This document shows, piece after piece, positions 54,773 to 64,000 of a DNA stretch of 64,000 bases. This DNA comes from Telmatactis stephensoni (lineage: Eukaryota; Cnidaria; Anthozoa; Actiniaria; Isophelliidae). Below the pieces are notes generated by a model that was not told where the DNA came from, made no database searches, and saw only the letters and a program-made list of their open reading frames with translations. Each line of letters begins with the position of its first letter. Within the stretch, counting starts at the first letter, position 1. The position numbers were made by a program, and so were the translations under genes. The stretch is from positions 186,001-250,000 of the forward strand of contig JALIZF010001692.1 in the NCBI GenBank assembly GCA_029948255.1, in the 5' to 3' direction.

Positions 54773-55434
54773 TCAGTACTTCAGTATCCACACGTTTAAA
54801 CAGGTCTTGCCGCCATTATTGTGTTCACTGATGTTTAACAAGTCTTGGCTAAACCAGACTCTAAATTCCTTGCCTGCTGGTACAGATAGATGTGGAGATA
54901 GCTCTGGGAAGGTGAGCTGAAGGTCCATATTGGTTACTCCGGGAAGTGAGTAATGTAGGAGGTACTGATTAACTATAGAGTCGAGGTTGAGGGGCAGATT
55001 CTGGTGTTACTGCTATCAGTAATGTGGACCATGAGATGAGGACCTGCTCCCCAATAACTAGGAGATACGAGGGCCGTACTGTAAGTCACACCAGACCCAG
55101 AGACATACACGAATTTAAAGCGTACGATATGACAGGCTGATGGGATGACGAACTTGCCATAGCTGTCATCTTTAGCACCATAACACACAGGAGTATTGGG
55201 ACCATTGACTTGGGTCCATCCTACGGAAAAAAGGAATGAAAATTTCACATGTGATCATGAATACCATAATTTATGGTAGAGCGAATTAATTTATGGGAGC
55301 GAATTAATTAAAATACATACCTTTCTCACAGTTTGTGCCTTCGAAATCAGCGGTGCATCTGCAGGTGTAGCTGTTGGTATGATCCAAACACGTGCCGCCA
55401 TTTTGACAAGGGCTGCTTACACACTCATTAATGT
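54773..55434 (-). pseudogene. Headless copy D: EGF exon plus frameshifted WILKY tail
   Basis: Exon 55434-55321 encodes a good EGF ([26 protein letters not shown]) like the third EGF exon of copy A. Tail exon 55220-54773 starts GWTQVNGPNTPVCYGAKDD and ends LNVWILKY, but is one base short (448 nt, not 449): after RICPS the frame must shift between about 54980 and 55008 to recover YSLPGVTNMD. No signal, PAN or EGF1 exon exists on - above 55434; instead the + strand TLDc gene begins 525 bp away. It is best read as the orphaned 3' half of a broken copy. Confidence 0.8.
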
Positions 55435-55958
55435 CTGACAAAAACAAGAAACAGTATTAGTGGTTAGGGAAAGGGATAAGAGAGTTAGACAAGATTCGAG
55501 GTTCGGGGTTCGAGTCTAGGTAGCTAGCTAGGTCCATGAAAAAAATTTGAAAAGCTTTTTAATACATTAAAAGTTAAAGTTAAAGAAACTGTTGGATTTT
55601 TAAGAGCAAATTTTCAGTTCTAAGTGTGACCAAAGTAAGCGTTACATAGACGACAAAGTCAACTACCGCTAATTAAGGACCAATTGCAACAAGTTCCAGT
55701 GTCCTTGGACTTGAAATTTGTTCAAGTTTACCGGACACTGAAACAGATTTCTAGTTACTGCTTGGGAGGACTTTCACGGCTTTCAAGTATCGTCACAGGG
55801 ACAAAATCGGAGTATCTAATTGGCTGGCTACCTGGTGAATAATTAACGAGGATTTGAAGAGAAGCTACACCTGTCAAAGAGCGCGTGTGTGGGATATTTA
55901 CATTAATTGAAGGGGAGGGATCGAGTCACTCAAAACTTGTCTAACGTTGTTTCGTATC
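55435..55958. promoter_or_regulatory. 5' region of the TLDc gene
   Basis: Spacer of 524 bp between headless copy D and the + strand gene. It contains ACACCTGTCAAAG at 55867-55879, the same 13 bases found in the 5' flanks of copies A, B and C, in the same absolute orientation, hence opposite relative to its gene. A weak 'ggttcgagtc' B-box-like string sits near 55508. Confidence 0.45.
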
Positions 55959-58900
55959 ATGGCTCACTGCAACTTGGCTGTTTGGTTGTCGTGGAGCGTA
56001 TTGCAATTCATCTGTATAGTTGCAGCTTTAGGTAAGCTACCGAACACTGTTACTGAAATTAATCGTCAAAATTTAAGTCTTGTGTTTGTATTTTGCTGTA
56101 ACTGCAAAGTCGACATTTTTGTGTTTAAAAAATTGGAGATATACCCGCCCATCAAAAAGAAATTAGTAAAAAATAAACATGAAAGCGTACAAAGAACTTA
56201 TTTTTAACCAGATCAAGTATTTTTGAAAGTCTTTTGTTCCACTTTGTACAGTTTTTAAGTTTTCTAGAACTAGAAAACAATCTTATCTGACTCAGTGTTT
56301 TGACATTAAGGTGACTCATCCTAAAATTCCAGGCGCATTTGACTTTGACAAAGTTTTGATTATAACTTTTTACAATCGCGTGCAATTTCAGTAAAATGTA
56401 GGGAACTTATACTTGTTAGAGGGACGTTCTAAGAATTAACGAGGCTGGGACGTAGCTTTTGTTTCTCGCGGTTTTAAGCAGTTATAAACTTTTCGCGAGC
56501 AAATATTTTCCTTTATTTTACGTGCGTTCTTCTTATCTCGCTTATAAAACTCTCTGAAAAAGTACTCTTAACTTGCAGCTTATTTACCAAAATAGCCTCC
56601 TGTCTAAATTAAGCGAAATATTACCAATTTAGAAAGACGTTTTAAGTTATAAAGATTGACATTTTTGGTTATAAAGATTGATTGATATCATCAAAAAGGA
56701 GACTTCGCCAAATCTTGAACTTTGTTTTCAACTGCGTCATTGCTAAAAACTAAATTAAATTCTACAAATGACTTTGGTAAATATCATATCTAGTCCTACA
56801 ATTGTGAACATTAAAATTCATTAAAGCTAGAAACTTAACTTTATCGAAATAGACTAACTTCCTTTGAACAAAACTGTTGGCTGTGTCCCAACTGGAATAA
56901 TTACAAGGACGTTGTGTCAATAAAATGACATGCTTGTCAAACTTACCTAAAAACTACTAGCCTGTGCTGCCTGAAGCTTGTCGGACTTATAAAACTTTCA
57001 AATTAAAGCTTAAGATACAAATATTGGAAGTGGAAAAATAGATAAAAATTGTAAATCTATATAAATTATTGAAGATCTTTCAAATAATTATTACAAATTA
57101 TGAAAAAAGTGGTATAACATACTTAGTCCTATTACGTACCCAGTTTTATAACAGCGTCTTTCTAATGCGCGCTCTGGTTATTGGCTTAATACCCTTGAAA
57201 ACCGTGTTATATTTCACCCGTTAACGAACAAAACGACAGATTTGGTTTCTCGGCGAAATACACTACTTAGGATGTTGGGAGAATGTGTCATTTGTATCCT
57301 TTGACCAATCAGAAAGTGCGTTATATCAGAGTCATTCCATAAAGTATTCCTCACAAATGGGAAAGTGATATTATTTTTATTTCTATCCCAGTTTTTACTT
57401 TTGCTCCTCTCTTTTTCGTTCATTCATTCATTCATTCATTCATTTTTTTTCTCTACAGCAAATGACCGCAAATGTGGCAAACAAATGGATTTTAGAGTCA
57501 CTCTCAAAGGCAAAGCTCTTGTTCATCACACTTTGGAAACCGTACCAGCATTTGACGATCTCAATTGTCAAACAATATGCTTTGTGGATGATCGTTGTAT
57601 CTCGTACACCTTTGATGAATCGAGCAAAAAATGTAATCTCAGTGACTCGGACCACATCATGCACCCTGAAGACTTGGTGGACAAACCCAATGCTATCTAC
57701 AGGAGTGCTGAGGTGTGAGAGCTGCATAGATAGATACGTTGTTGAGACGAGGTTGCAATCCTTATTGAAAGTGAAATTGTTAACAATCGTGTTATCCTCT
57801 TTCAGAACGCATGCAACTGCAAAGCTAAAAACATGATTTGCAGGTTCAACTTTGTTGACAATACGTATCAATGTTTGTGTAAACCTGGGTATACTGGAGC
57901 AAGCTGTGAAACAGGTGCGTTTTGTAGCTACGTTAAATCTAAAAAGTAAGTTAAACTCTCTGACATTTATCTTGAATGTTTGCAAGTTGTTTTATATGAG
58001 AGTTCATAAATTTTTCAATAGATGTCAATGAGTGTGCATATATGAAATAATCCAACGTACCTTTTAAAGGAGCTTAAAGGACTAACCTCTCAAATACCTT
58101 GGTATAAACTCAGCTCAACGGCCATATTTCAGACAGTGCATTTGTGTTCGGCAGGATTTGAGGGGGAAAAGTTCGGTTTAAGAAACGGAACCCCCCTTTG
58201 AAAATTCCTGGATCCGCTACTGCACTAGCATGCAAACTTGTCTGCACTATAAGGAACCTGGCAAAATCTAGGCCATTCATAGATTAGTAAGACTACTTTC
58301 TCATGCGAGACTATCTTTGTTTTTAGATATCGATGAATGTGCCACAGATGCACACAACTGTGATCAGAATGCAGACTGTACCAACACTCCAGGGTCTTAT
58401 AAATGTACTTGCAGACAAGATTATAGAGGAAATGGAATAAACTGTACTCAAAATATAGCAGGTATTAATGTGATGTAACATTTCAAGGTCGACAGTGAGG
58501 ACTGGACGGATATAACAAAAGGGACATGCTTTGCATTTGACACTTTGGAAAAAAAAGACTGTCAACAACTCCCCCCCCCCCCCTCCCCTAGGCAATCAGG
58601 GGCAATCAAAGGAGCAAAATTCCCCCTTGTATCTAATGCAAGTATTCAAAAGAGAGAGGGGTACGCAAAGTACGAGAACTGTCCTGTAAATTTACCGTCG
58701 TCAAATGGTAAAGAACTAAGAAAGTGGAAAGAGAAAATAGAGAATTAAAGAAAATAAAATGATGAGACTAATTAATTGCCATTAATTTTACAGGGGGTCT
58801 TGAAGATTCTTCCATCCTTACAAATTACGGCAATCTCATCTATGTGCGGACACTGGCTGGCTACCTCTTCCCTGTCTTGCAGAGTCAAAGTACAAGTCAA

Positions 58901-59912
58901 TGGATAAGATGTTGGCACGCTGCAGTAGATGGTGGGGATGTAGTGAAGACATTCCACCCTCAGTGTGACAACAAAGGGCCAACTGTAACCATAGTTCGAG
59001 TGAGACGAAACATTTTTGGTGGTTATGTCGATAAATCCTGGGATTCAGCAGGTATATTTAAGTAATATAAAACGCGCGCGCATGTCTCTGTACTGTGATA
59101 TAAACACGATGGAAGATGTAGAGCAAGCTTAGCAACACGAGGCGTGGCCGAGTGTTTCTCTTGCTTTTCGAGTGCTCTACATCTTCCAGAGTGTTTATAT
59201 CACAGTACAGAGACATAAGCGATCGTTTTATATTGCTTTTATAAAATATTTTCCACGTTTTTTGAGCGAGCCATGTCTCTGTCCTCTGATATAAACATGG
59301 TAGCCAGCATATCAGCGCGCCCGTTATATCTCAAATATTTTATAAACAGCAATATAGCATGTGTAGCAGCCCTCAGGGCAGCTTGGGTGCTGCGAAGTAA
59401 AAGAGCCCCCATTCACCCCCCCCCCCCCCCATCCCCCCCCCCCCCTCCACAGATCCATTCATGAATCAACAGATAAATTCTGCTTGTCAATATTTGTCCA
59501 ATTTTCCCCTAAAAATTGGATCGCCTATGTGAGGTACAGCTTAGTGAAGTCACACATTAAAGGTTATTATTTGTCTCCACTTTTTTCTGCAGCCCAATGG
59601 CTTACCTCCGGTACAGCATTCCTCTATTCCTTGTACAACGTCAATGGATATCAACCCATCAAGCTAAATATTAAAGACGAAACCCATGCTGTGCATACAT
59701 ATATGTCACACGGTCCGTTATTTGGTCGCGGGGCTGACCTATACATCTGTATTAACGTCGCATCAAATACAAATTGTTCCTTCACGAAACCCTATACATA
59801 CCAGGCACCTCCTGGGTGTACGGCTTCTAGATCTGGGGAATATTGTAACGTCTTTGCTGGTGATAATCCATTCATTGTAGACGATGTCGAAGTATTTTAC
59901 GAAAAATGGTAA
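55959..59912 (+). CDS. Secreted PAN-EGF-EGF protein with TLDc domain (chimeric paralogue)
   Basis: Exons: 55959-56031 (signal), 57459-57712 (PAN), 57806-57914 (EGF), 58327-58461 (calcium-binding-type EGF), 58794-59051 and 59593-59912 (TLDc); 1,149 nt, 382 aa. Signal [20 protein letters not shown] ends VAALA. PAN shares [20 protein letters not shown] and [14 protein letters not shown] with copies A-C; EGF1 has [13 protein letters not shown]. The next EGF begins [20 protein letters not shown], the calcium-binding signature. The TLDc part has [53 protein letters not shown] and ends [14 protein letters not shown]. Most TLDc proteins are cytosolic and linked to oxidative stress or V-ATPase; cnidarians also place TLDc in secreted proteins, and the signal peptide here supports that. 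Function unknown. Opposite in strand to the tail-bearing copies. Confidence 0.85.
57130..57345. repeat. MITE-like element in intron 1 of the TLDc gene
   Basis: 'taatgcgcgctctggttattgg' on the left and 'ccaatcagaaagtgcgttat' on the right are inverted, of the same style as 41630-42000. Confidence 0.6.
58021..58060 (+). pseudogene. Truncated second EGF exon in the TLDc gene
   Basis: After a good acceptor (ttcaatag), 'atgtcaatgagtgtgcat' encodes DVNECA, then an in-frame TAA follows within three codons. It is the stump of the same EGF2 exon that is dead in copies A-C. Confidence 0.7.
59062..59240. repeat. Foldback element in the last intron of the TLDc gene
   Basis: 'tctctgtactgtgatataaaca' and its complement 'tgtttatatcacagtacagaga', inner 'gatgtagagca'/'gtgctctacatc'. 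A partial copy of one arm follows at 59272-59300. Confidence 0.8.
59413..59448. repeat. C-run pair
   Basis: Two C homopolymers separated by 'at', in the last intron of the TLDc gene. Confidence 0.8.
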
Positions 59913-60925
59913 AAACAAACAAAAACCTTATACCAATGATCTGAATTTACACGGAAATTTGTCACCTTTAAAATACGTCATAAATATCGCTTGATTAACA
60001 AATAGATTCCATATGATAAGCAATAGCAATTATGATGACGATACAGACTCATAACCATGCAAAGTTCTGAGTCAGAACTTTGAATAAGGAACGAGGATGT
60101 AACGAAAAGGGCAGACATTTAAGTGACGAATGAGGAGAAATTTACTGAGGCACTCGGTTGCCTCTAAGGTGGCTACGGGCCTGTGAAAAGTGAAATTGAA
60201 TAAATTTATATTACGCGCACTCTGCAGCTGATTGGTTGAAAACCATGTGCGATAACAGTGCGATAACAAGCAAAACCGACAATCATGCCGCCAACGCACC
60301 AACGCGCCCTAATTAGACCGATACCGCCAATTACGCAAGGTTGTCGAAACGTCAGTTACACCAAACAGTCCTTCTCAGGACTACATCCACCCGGATGATC
60401 AAACAAATATTGTTGCCTCGATAAATATGTATCCACCTGGGTTCAGACCTTTCTTTACAATGCGATAACAGTATACATACATAGATGACGTCATTGAATC
60501 TTACGCACGCTCTGATAGGTCGAGAACCGTGCGTAATTAAAGTACACACGCATAGATGACGTCATTGAATCTTATGCACGCTCTGATTGGTTGAAATGTT
60601 TCGATGAATAATATTGATATAAAACAAGATTCTTCGTTTCGTGACGGGTTTTTTCTTCTTTTTTTTCTATTTTTTGTTTTTGTTTGTTTGTTTGTTTGTT
60701 TGTTTTTTGTTTGGTTTGGTTTTGTTCTCGACACATTTTGACGTCATCTGTGCATTTATTAGAGAACAATCGCATGGAAAAACGTTTGTTCAAAACATAG
60801 ATAGATTTGTTTTTTCCTTGGGTGAGGTTTATTTAGCAGTCATAATCGAATCTCAAAGGATCTCACAAATAGTTGAGCTTATACTTTGTAAAAATATTGC
60901 TTTAACATAATAAGAATTTGTATAT

Positions 60926-61174
60926 AGCTAATTCATGTTAACGTTGTCGCTGAAAAAAGCCTAAAGCCTAAAGCTTTGAGAGCGGAATCTATAAATTTTT
61001 TTCAACCGTGACATTATTACAAGAAATTCACTGTATGCTTTAAATTCTACAACTTGGACACATATTTCTTAATTTCTTAGATAGCCTACAGCGAAGTCTG
61101 TTAGTAACGCAAAGATAGGTGAAAACGTTAGCCTTTAGGCTTTTTTTCAGCGACAACGTTAATTGAAATAGCTA
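60926..61174. repeat. Foldback element with 'cgttgtcgctgaaaaaagcc' ends
   Basis: 'taacgttgtcgctgaaaaaa' and 'ttttttcagcgacaacgtta' inverted, flanked by 'tagcta' on both sides; 'aagcctaaagcctaaagct' repeats inside. Confidence 0.8.
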
Positions 61175-61556
61175 TATATATAACACCAGAAAAAGCATAT
61201 TGGTAAACGACAGCAATATAATAATTATGATGACCATAAATAAGTTATTAGAGTGCATTAAACTGAAGTATATGAAACAGCAATATATCTAAATTACTTG
61301 TAATAAGTTTATATTAAATGTACTCTAAGTTGGATTTGTAATCTTTCTTGATCACTGCAAAAATCTTATATAACTATCACAGGAATTACAACACACCTAA
61401 AATTATTATACTCATTTAAAGATAACAGTAAAAACAACATTTCAGTACAATTGTTCCTATTTACAGCACCCTGATGGATTAATGGTAAATTATAGTATAT
61501 TTAAGCTAACCTTGATTTGAAACAAAATGAGAAAGTATATAAATGCTAAGGTATAA

Positions 61557-61957
61557 ACTCAGGAGGGACTCCTATACAAAACATCGGGGATGTTGGTCGT
61601 ATCTTTTAGGAGTTTAGCTATTTGGTATCTTTGGTATATTTTATATTATAGGTGTTGATTTTGAAATCTGAAACCTCGATCACATTGATATCTTTTAAGG
61701 TGTTTAGGAAAATTAATATTTTGAAAACCTTCACTGATGGCTGAAAAGGTTCAGCAAAAACTGAGATTTAGCCAGAAAACGTTAGAATGAAATTACTCCA
61801 GTATTATTATAATTGGTATATTTTGGGGATTAAAATTTCTAAGCCACGCCCATGAGAAAAAACTTCCGGTATCTTTCCAATGTATATCTGAAAATTTCCG
61901 ACGAGCAACCCACGACTTTTACAGGAGTCCCCTCTAATCCCCCCCCCCCCCCCCCAA
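61557..61957. repeat. C-run-family MITE
   Basis: 'ggagggactcctata' and 'acaggagtcccctc' inverted ends, followed by a C run (61939-61955). Third member of the family at 8680 and 18767. Confidence 0.65.
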
Positions 61958-61999
61958 GGTGTATTCTTAATGTCAAATGCACTTAAAGAAGCACTTAAA

Positions 62000-62570
62000 G
62001 CTAGTTTATATGAGTGTGAAACGAACCGTATCGTGCAGTGACCGTGTCAGTGGCCGTGATGCCAAAAAAGCATTCAAAATGTCTACCGTGAGCGTGTCGT
62101 AATGTAACTGCCGTTAGCGTGTCGTAACGTAACTGTCATAAGCGTGTCGTAACGTAACTACCGTGAGCATGTCGTAACGTATAACTACCGTGAGCATGTC
62201 GTAACGTAACTGCCGTGAGCGTGTCGTAACGTAATCTGCCGTAAGCGTGTCATAACGTAACTGCCGTGAGCGTGTCGTAACGTTACTGCCGTTAGCGTGT
62301 CGTAACGTAACTGACGTTAGCATAGAGTCGTTTTTGTATGAGTGGGAAACTTACCGTACCGTATCGTAACTGTACCAGTATCATAGTTTCTATAAAAACA
62401 TTCGAAATTCCTGCTGTAACCGTATCGCTTTGTAACCGTACAGTGTTCCCACTCATACGAAAAACCACTCTATCGCAACGTAACTGCCGTAAGCGTGTCG
62501 TAACCGTAACTGCCGTAAGAGTGTCGTAACGTAACCGTAACGTTAGCAATATGGTTGTAAGTTCTTGTGT
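62000..62570. repeat. ~25-bp minisatellite 'gcgtgtcgtaacgtaactgccgtga' with embedded foldback
   Basis: About nine units at 62083-62318, then a foldback (62322-62475, ends 'agagtcgtttttgtatgagtg' and 'cactcatacgaaaaaccactct') and about three more units to 62545. The flanking 'accgtatcg' phrases belong to the 3836-4162 family. Confidence 0.8.
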
Positions 62571-63364
62571 CACCTAGAGATGGTTTAATTTATGTCAAAA
62601 TGTAAAAGCCATTAGGGCTGGTTTTCACGAGCGACGGAAGCAACATATGCAGAATCAGTGTGGCATTTCTCGCCTAAGTATTAAAAACAGACAATGATAA
62701 ATATGACAATGACAATGAATTTAAAATCGCGGATACAGTCGGATCATCAAAGGCAGTGCGCATGCGTACGCATACTCATGCTATCCAATCAGCATCAGCC
62801 TGGGATTCAAGGGCGGCACTACCTGATCTATGGGGTGTAACGACCACTAACGAGCTCATGGCACGAGTAATCGAACGGTCTGGAAATAAAAAAACGTTGT
62901 TCCTCATTTTCCTCTAAGTTCACGATGGCGAAATCTCCGTTGGTTTCAGCAACGTAACAGGTACGTTTAACATCAAAACTGATCTGTATTTTTATAACGA
63001 ACGAGGGAAACAAGTTCCCGTCTTTGTCACCTGGTGATCCTTGTCCCCTGACACTTGTAGTCAGTATAATTATAATCAGGGAAAATCGGCAAAGCTTTGA
63101 TTTAGTGAGGAGGTGAACATGCCTGGCTGGGTGCACGTACATTTGTGACACCTTATTGATCGTTACTCTCTCTCTATATATATACATCTAATATACAAAG
63201 CAAACGACTTTCTTCTTTGTGAATTTGATACGCGTTCTGCCCTATTCATTTGAAAAGACAATTGATAAGCGATTGAATACAGGAGGCGGATTCTATTGCA
63301 CTTTAGTACTTCAGTAAGAGGATTATATTGCACTCTAGTACTTCAGTAAAAGGATTCTACTGCA

Positions 63365-63804
63365 CTAGTACTTCAGTATCCACACGTTTAAACAGGTCTG
63401 GCCGCTATTGTTTTGTTCAGTTTGGTTTAACAAGTCTTGATAGAACCAGATTCTAAATTCCTTGCCTGCTGGTACAGATAGATGTGGAGATAGCTCTGGG
63501 AAGGTGAACTGAGGATCCATATTGGTTATTCCTGGAAGTGAGTATAACCAGCCATGACTAACGGGGGAGGGGCAGATTCTGGTGTTACTGCTATCAGTAA
63601 TATGAACCAAGAGAGAATTCGAAGATCCTGACCCCCAATAACCAGGAGACCTGACGGAGGTCCAATACGTAACCCCAGGCCCAGAGACATACACGAATTT
63701 AAAGTGTATGATATTACAGGCTGATGGTATGACGAACTCGCCATAGCTGTCATCTTTAGCACCATAACACACAGGAGTACTGGGACCATTGACTTGGATC
63801 CATT
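63365..63804 (-). CDS. WILKY-tail exon of copy E (gene continues past the window)
   Basis: Last exon of another PAN-EGF family gene, 440 nt, phase 1 start. It begins EWIQVNGPSTPVCYGAKDD, has GEFVIPSACNI where other copies have GKF, then RICPSPVSHGWLYSLPG, SVPAGKEFRIWF and ends LNVWILKY with TAG. The frame is intact. The upstream exons would lie beyond 64000; 63805-64000 is intron with nothing else seen. A partial direct repeat, 'aggattctactgcactagtacttcagta', occurs three times at 63285-63378 around the stop codon region. Confidence 0.75.
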
Positions 63805-64000
63805 CTAGGAAGGTTTATAATAAATTAAAGTTAAAATCGTGCGACACGATATAGACAGATAGTCAAATTACTTATTTCCAAAAACGTTGTCACGGTTCAA
63901 AACAAAAAGCGTCAACGCAAGCCCGAAATGAATGCTGGTTTTATGCTGCTCATAATCGATAATGTATTCAAATCAGACATGTTATCAAAAGAATTGAGTG

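Larger units (their letters stand above)
59913..63364. other. Spacer between TLDc gene and copy E, repeats only
   Basis: No supportable gene in 3.4 kb. It includes 60205-60600 with three 'cgcactctg...attggttgaaaaccgtg' style ends (MITE family of 41630-42000), a (GTTT)n tract at 60675-60705, and the elements listed separately. The frame at 62828-63187 lacks any domain. Confidence 0.6.

Noticed and set aside
57440..57985. 181-aa - strand frame opposite the PAN and EGF exons of the TLDc gene
   Set aside because: Antisense of a coding exon; the + frame has conserved cysteines, correct phase and splice sites.
62083..62545. Regular spacing of ~25-bp units, considered as a CRISPR-like array
   Set aside because: Units are directly abutting with no unique spacers, and the host is an animal; it is a minisatellite.
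62828..63187. 119-aa - strand frame with a hydrophobic start
   Set aside because: No recognisable domain, includes the duplicated non-coding 3' flank of the PAN-EGF unit, no splice context.

Overview
This is eukaryotic, animal DNA, most likely from an anthozoan cnidarian such as a stony coral. Protein-coding genes are split into short exons with GT-AG introns. Introns and spacers are AT-rich and full of short foldback/MITE-like elements, tRNA-derived SINE-like pieces and long microsatellites. The taxon is inferred from this style and from the PAN-EGF secreted family; nothing in the window proves it.

Left half (1-35 kb): five conserved housekeeping genes. Glycogen phosphorylase is on + with 21 coding exons (1295-12150). 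Inositol-pentakisphosphate 2-kinase (IPPK) is on - as one uninterrupted ORF (16276-17871). It is head to head with mitochondrial tRNA m1A58 methyltransferase TRMT61B on + (five exons, 18155-22035). A Speedy/RINGO CDK activator is on - (five exons, 22731-24366), head to head with PAF1, the RNA polymerase II elongation-complex subunit, on + (14 exons, 24865-34651). I joined exons by hand from splice sites and reading phase. The summed coding lengths divide by three (TRMT61B 364 aa, Speedy 311 aa, PAF1 473 aa). Glycogen phosphorylase gives 845 aa only if two single-base insertions are discounted.

Right half (35.9-64 kb): a lineage-specific tandem cluster of secreted multidomain proteins. Three apparently intact genes on - (copies A, B, C) encode signal peptide, PAN/apple domain, one or two EGF domains, and a C-terminal domain of about 147 residues that I do not recognise ('WILKY tail'). 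Copy D is a headless, frameshifted remnant; copy E enters from the right edge. Between D and E a + strand gene (55959-59912) carries the same signal/PAN/EGF head but ends in a calcium-binding-type EGF and a TLDc domain, so it is a head-swapped chimera. Relic exons, a repeatedly dead second EGF exon and duplicated 5' and 3' flanks record repeated unequal duplication. All module exons are phase 1-1, so exon loss and exchange leave the frame intact.

Notable repeats: a 1,025-bp (GATT)n tract inside copy A, a (TCCTC)n tract and two elements of about 810 bp with TTAA-flanked inverted termini in PAF1 introns, and a duplicated piece of glycogen phosphorylase exon 7.
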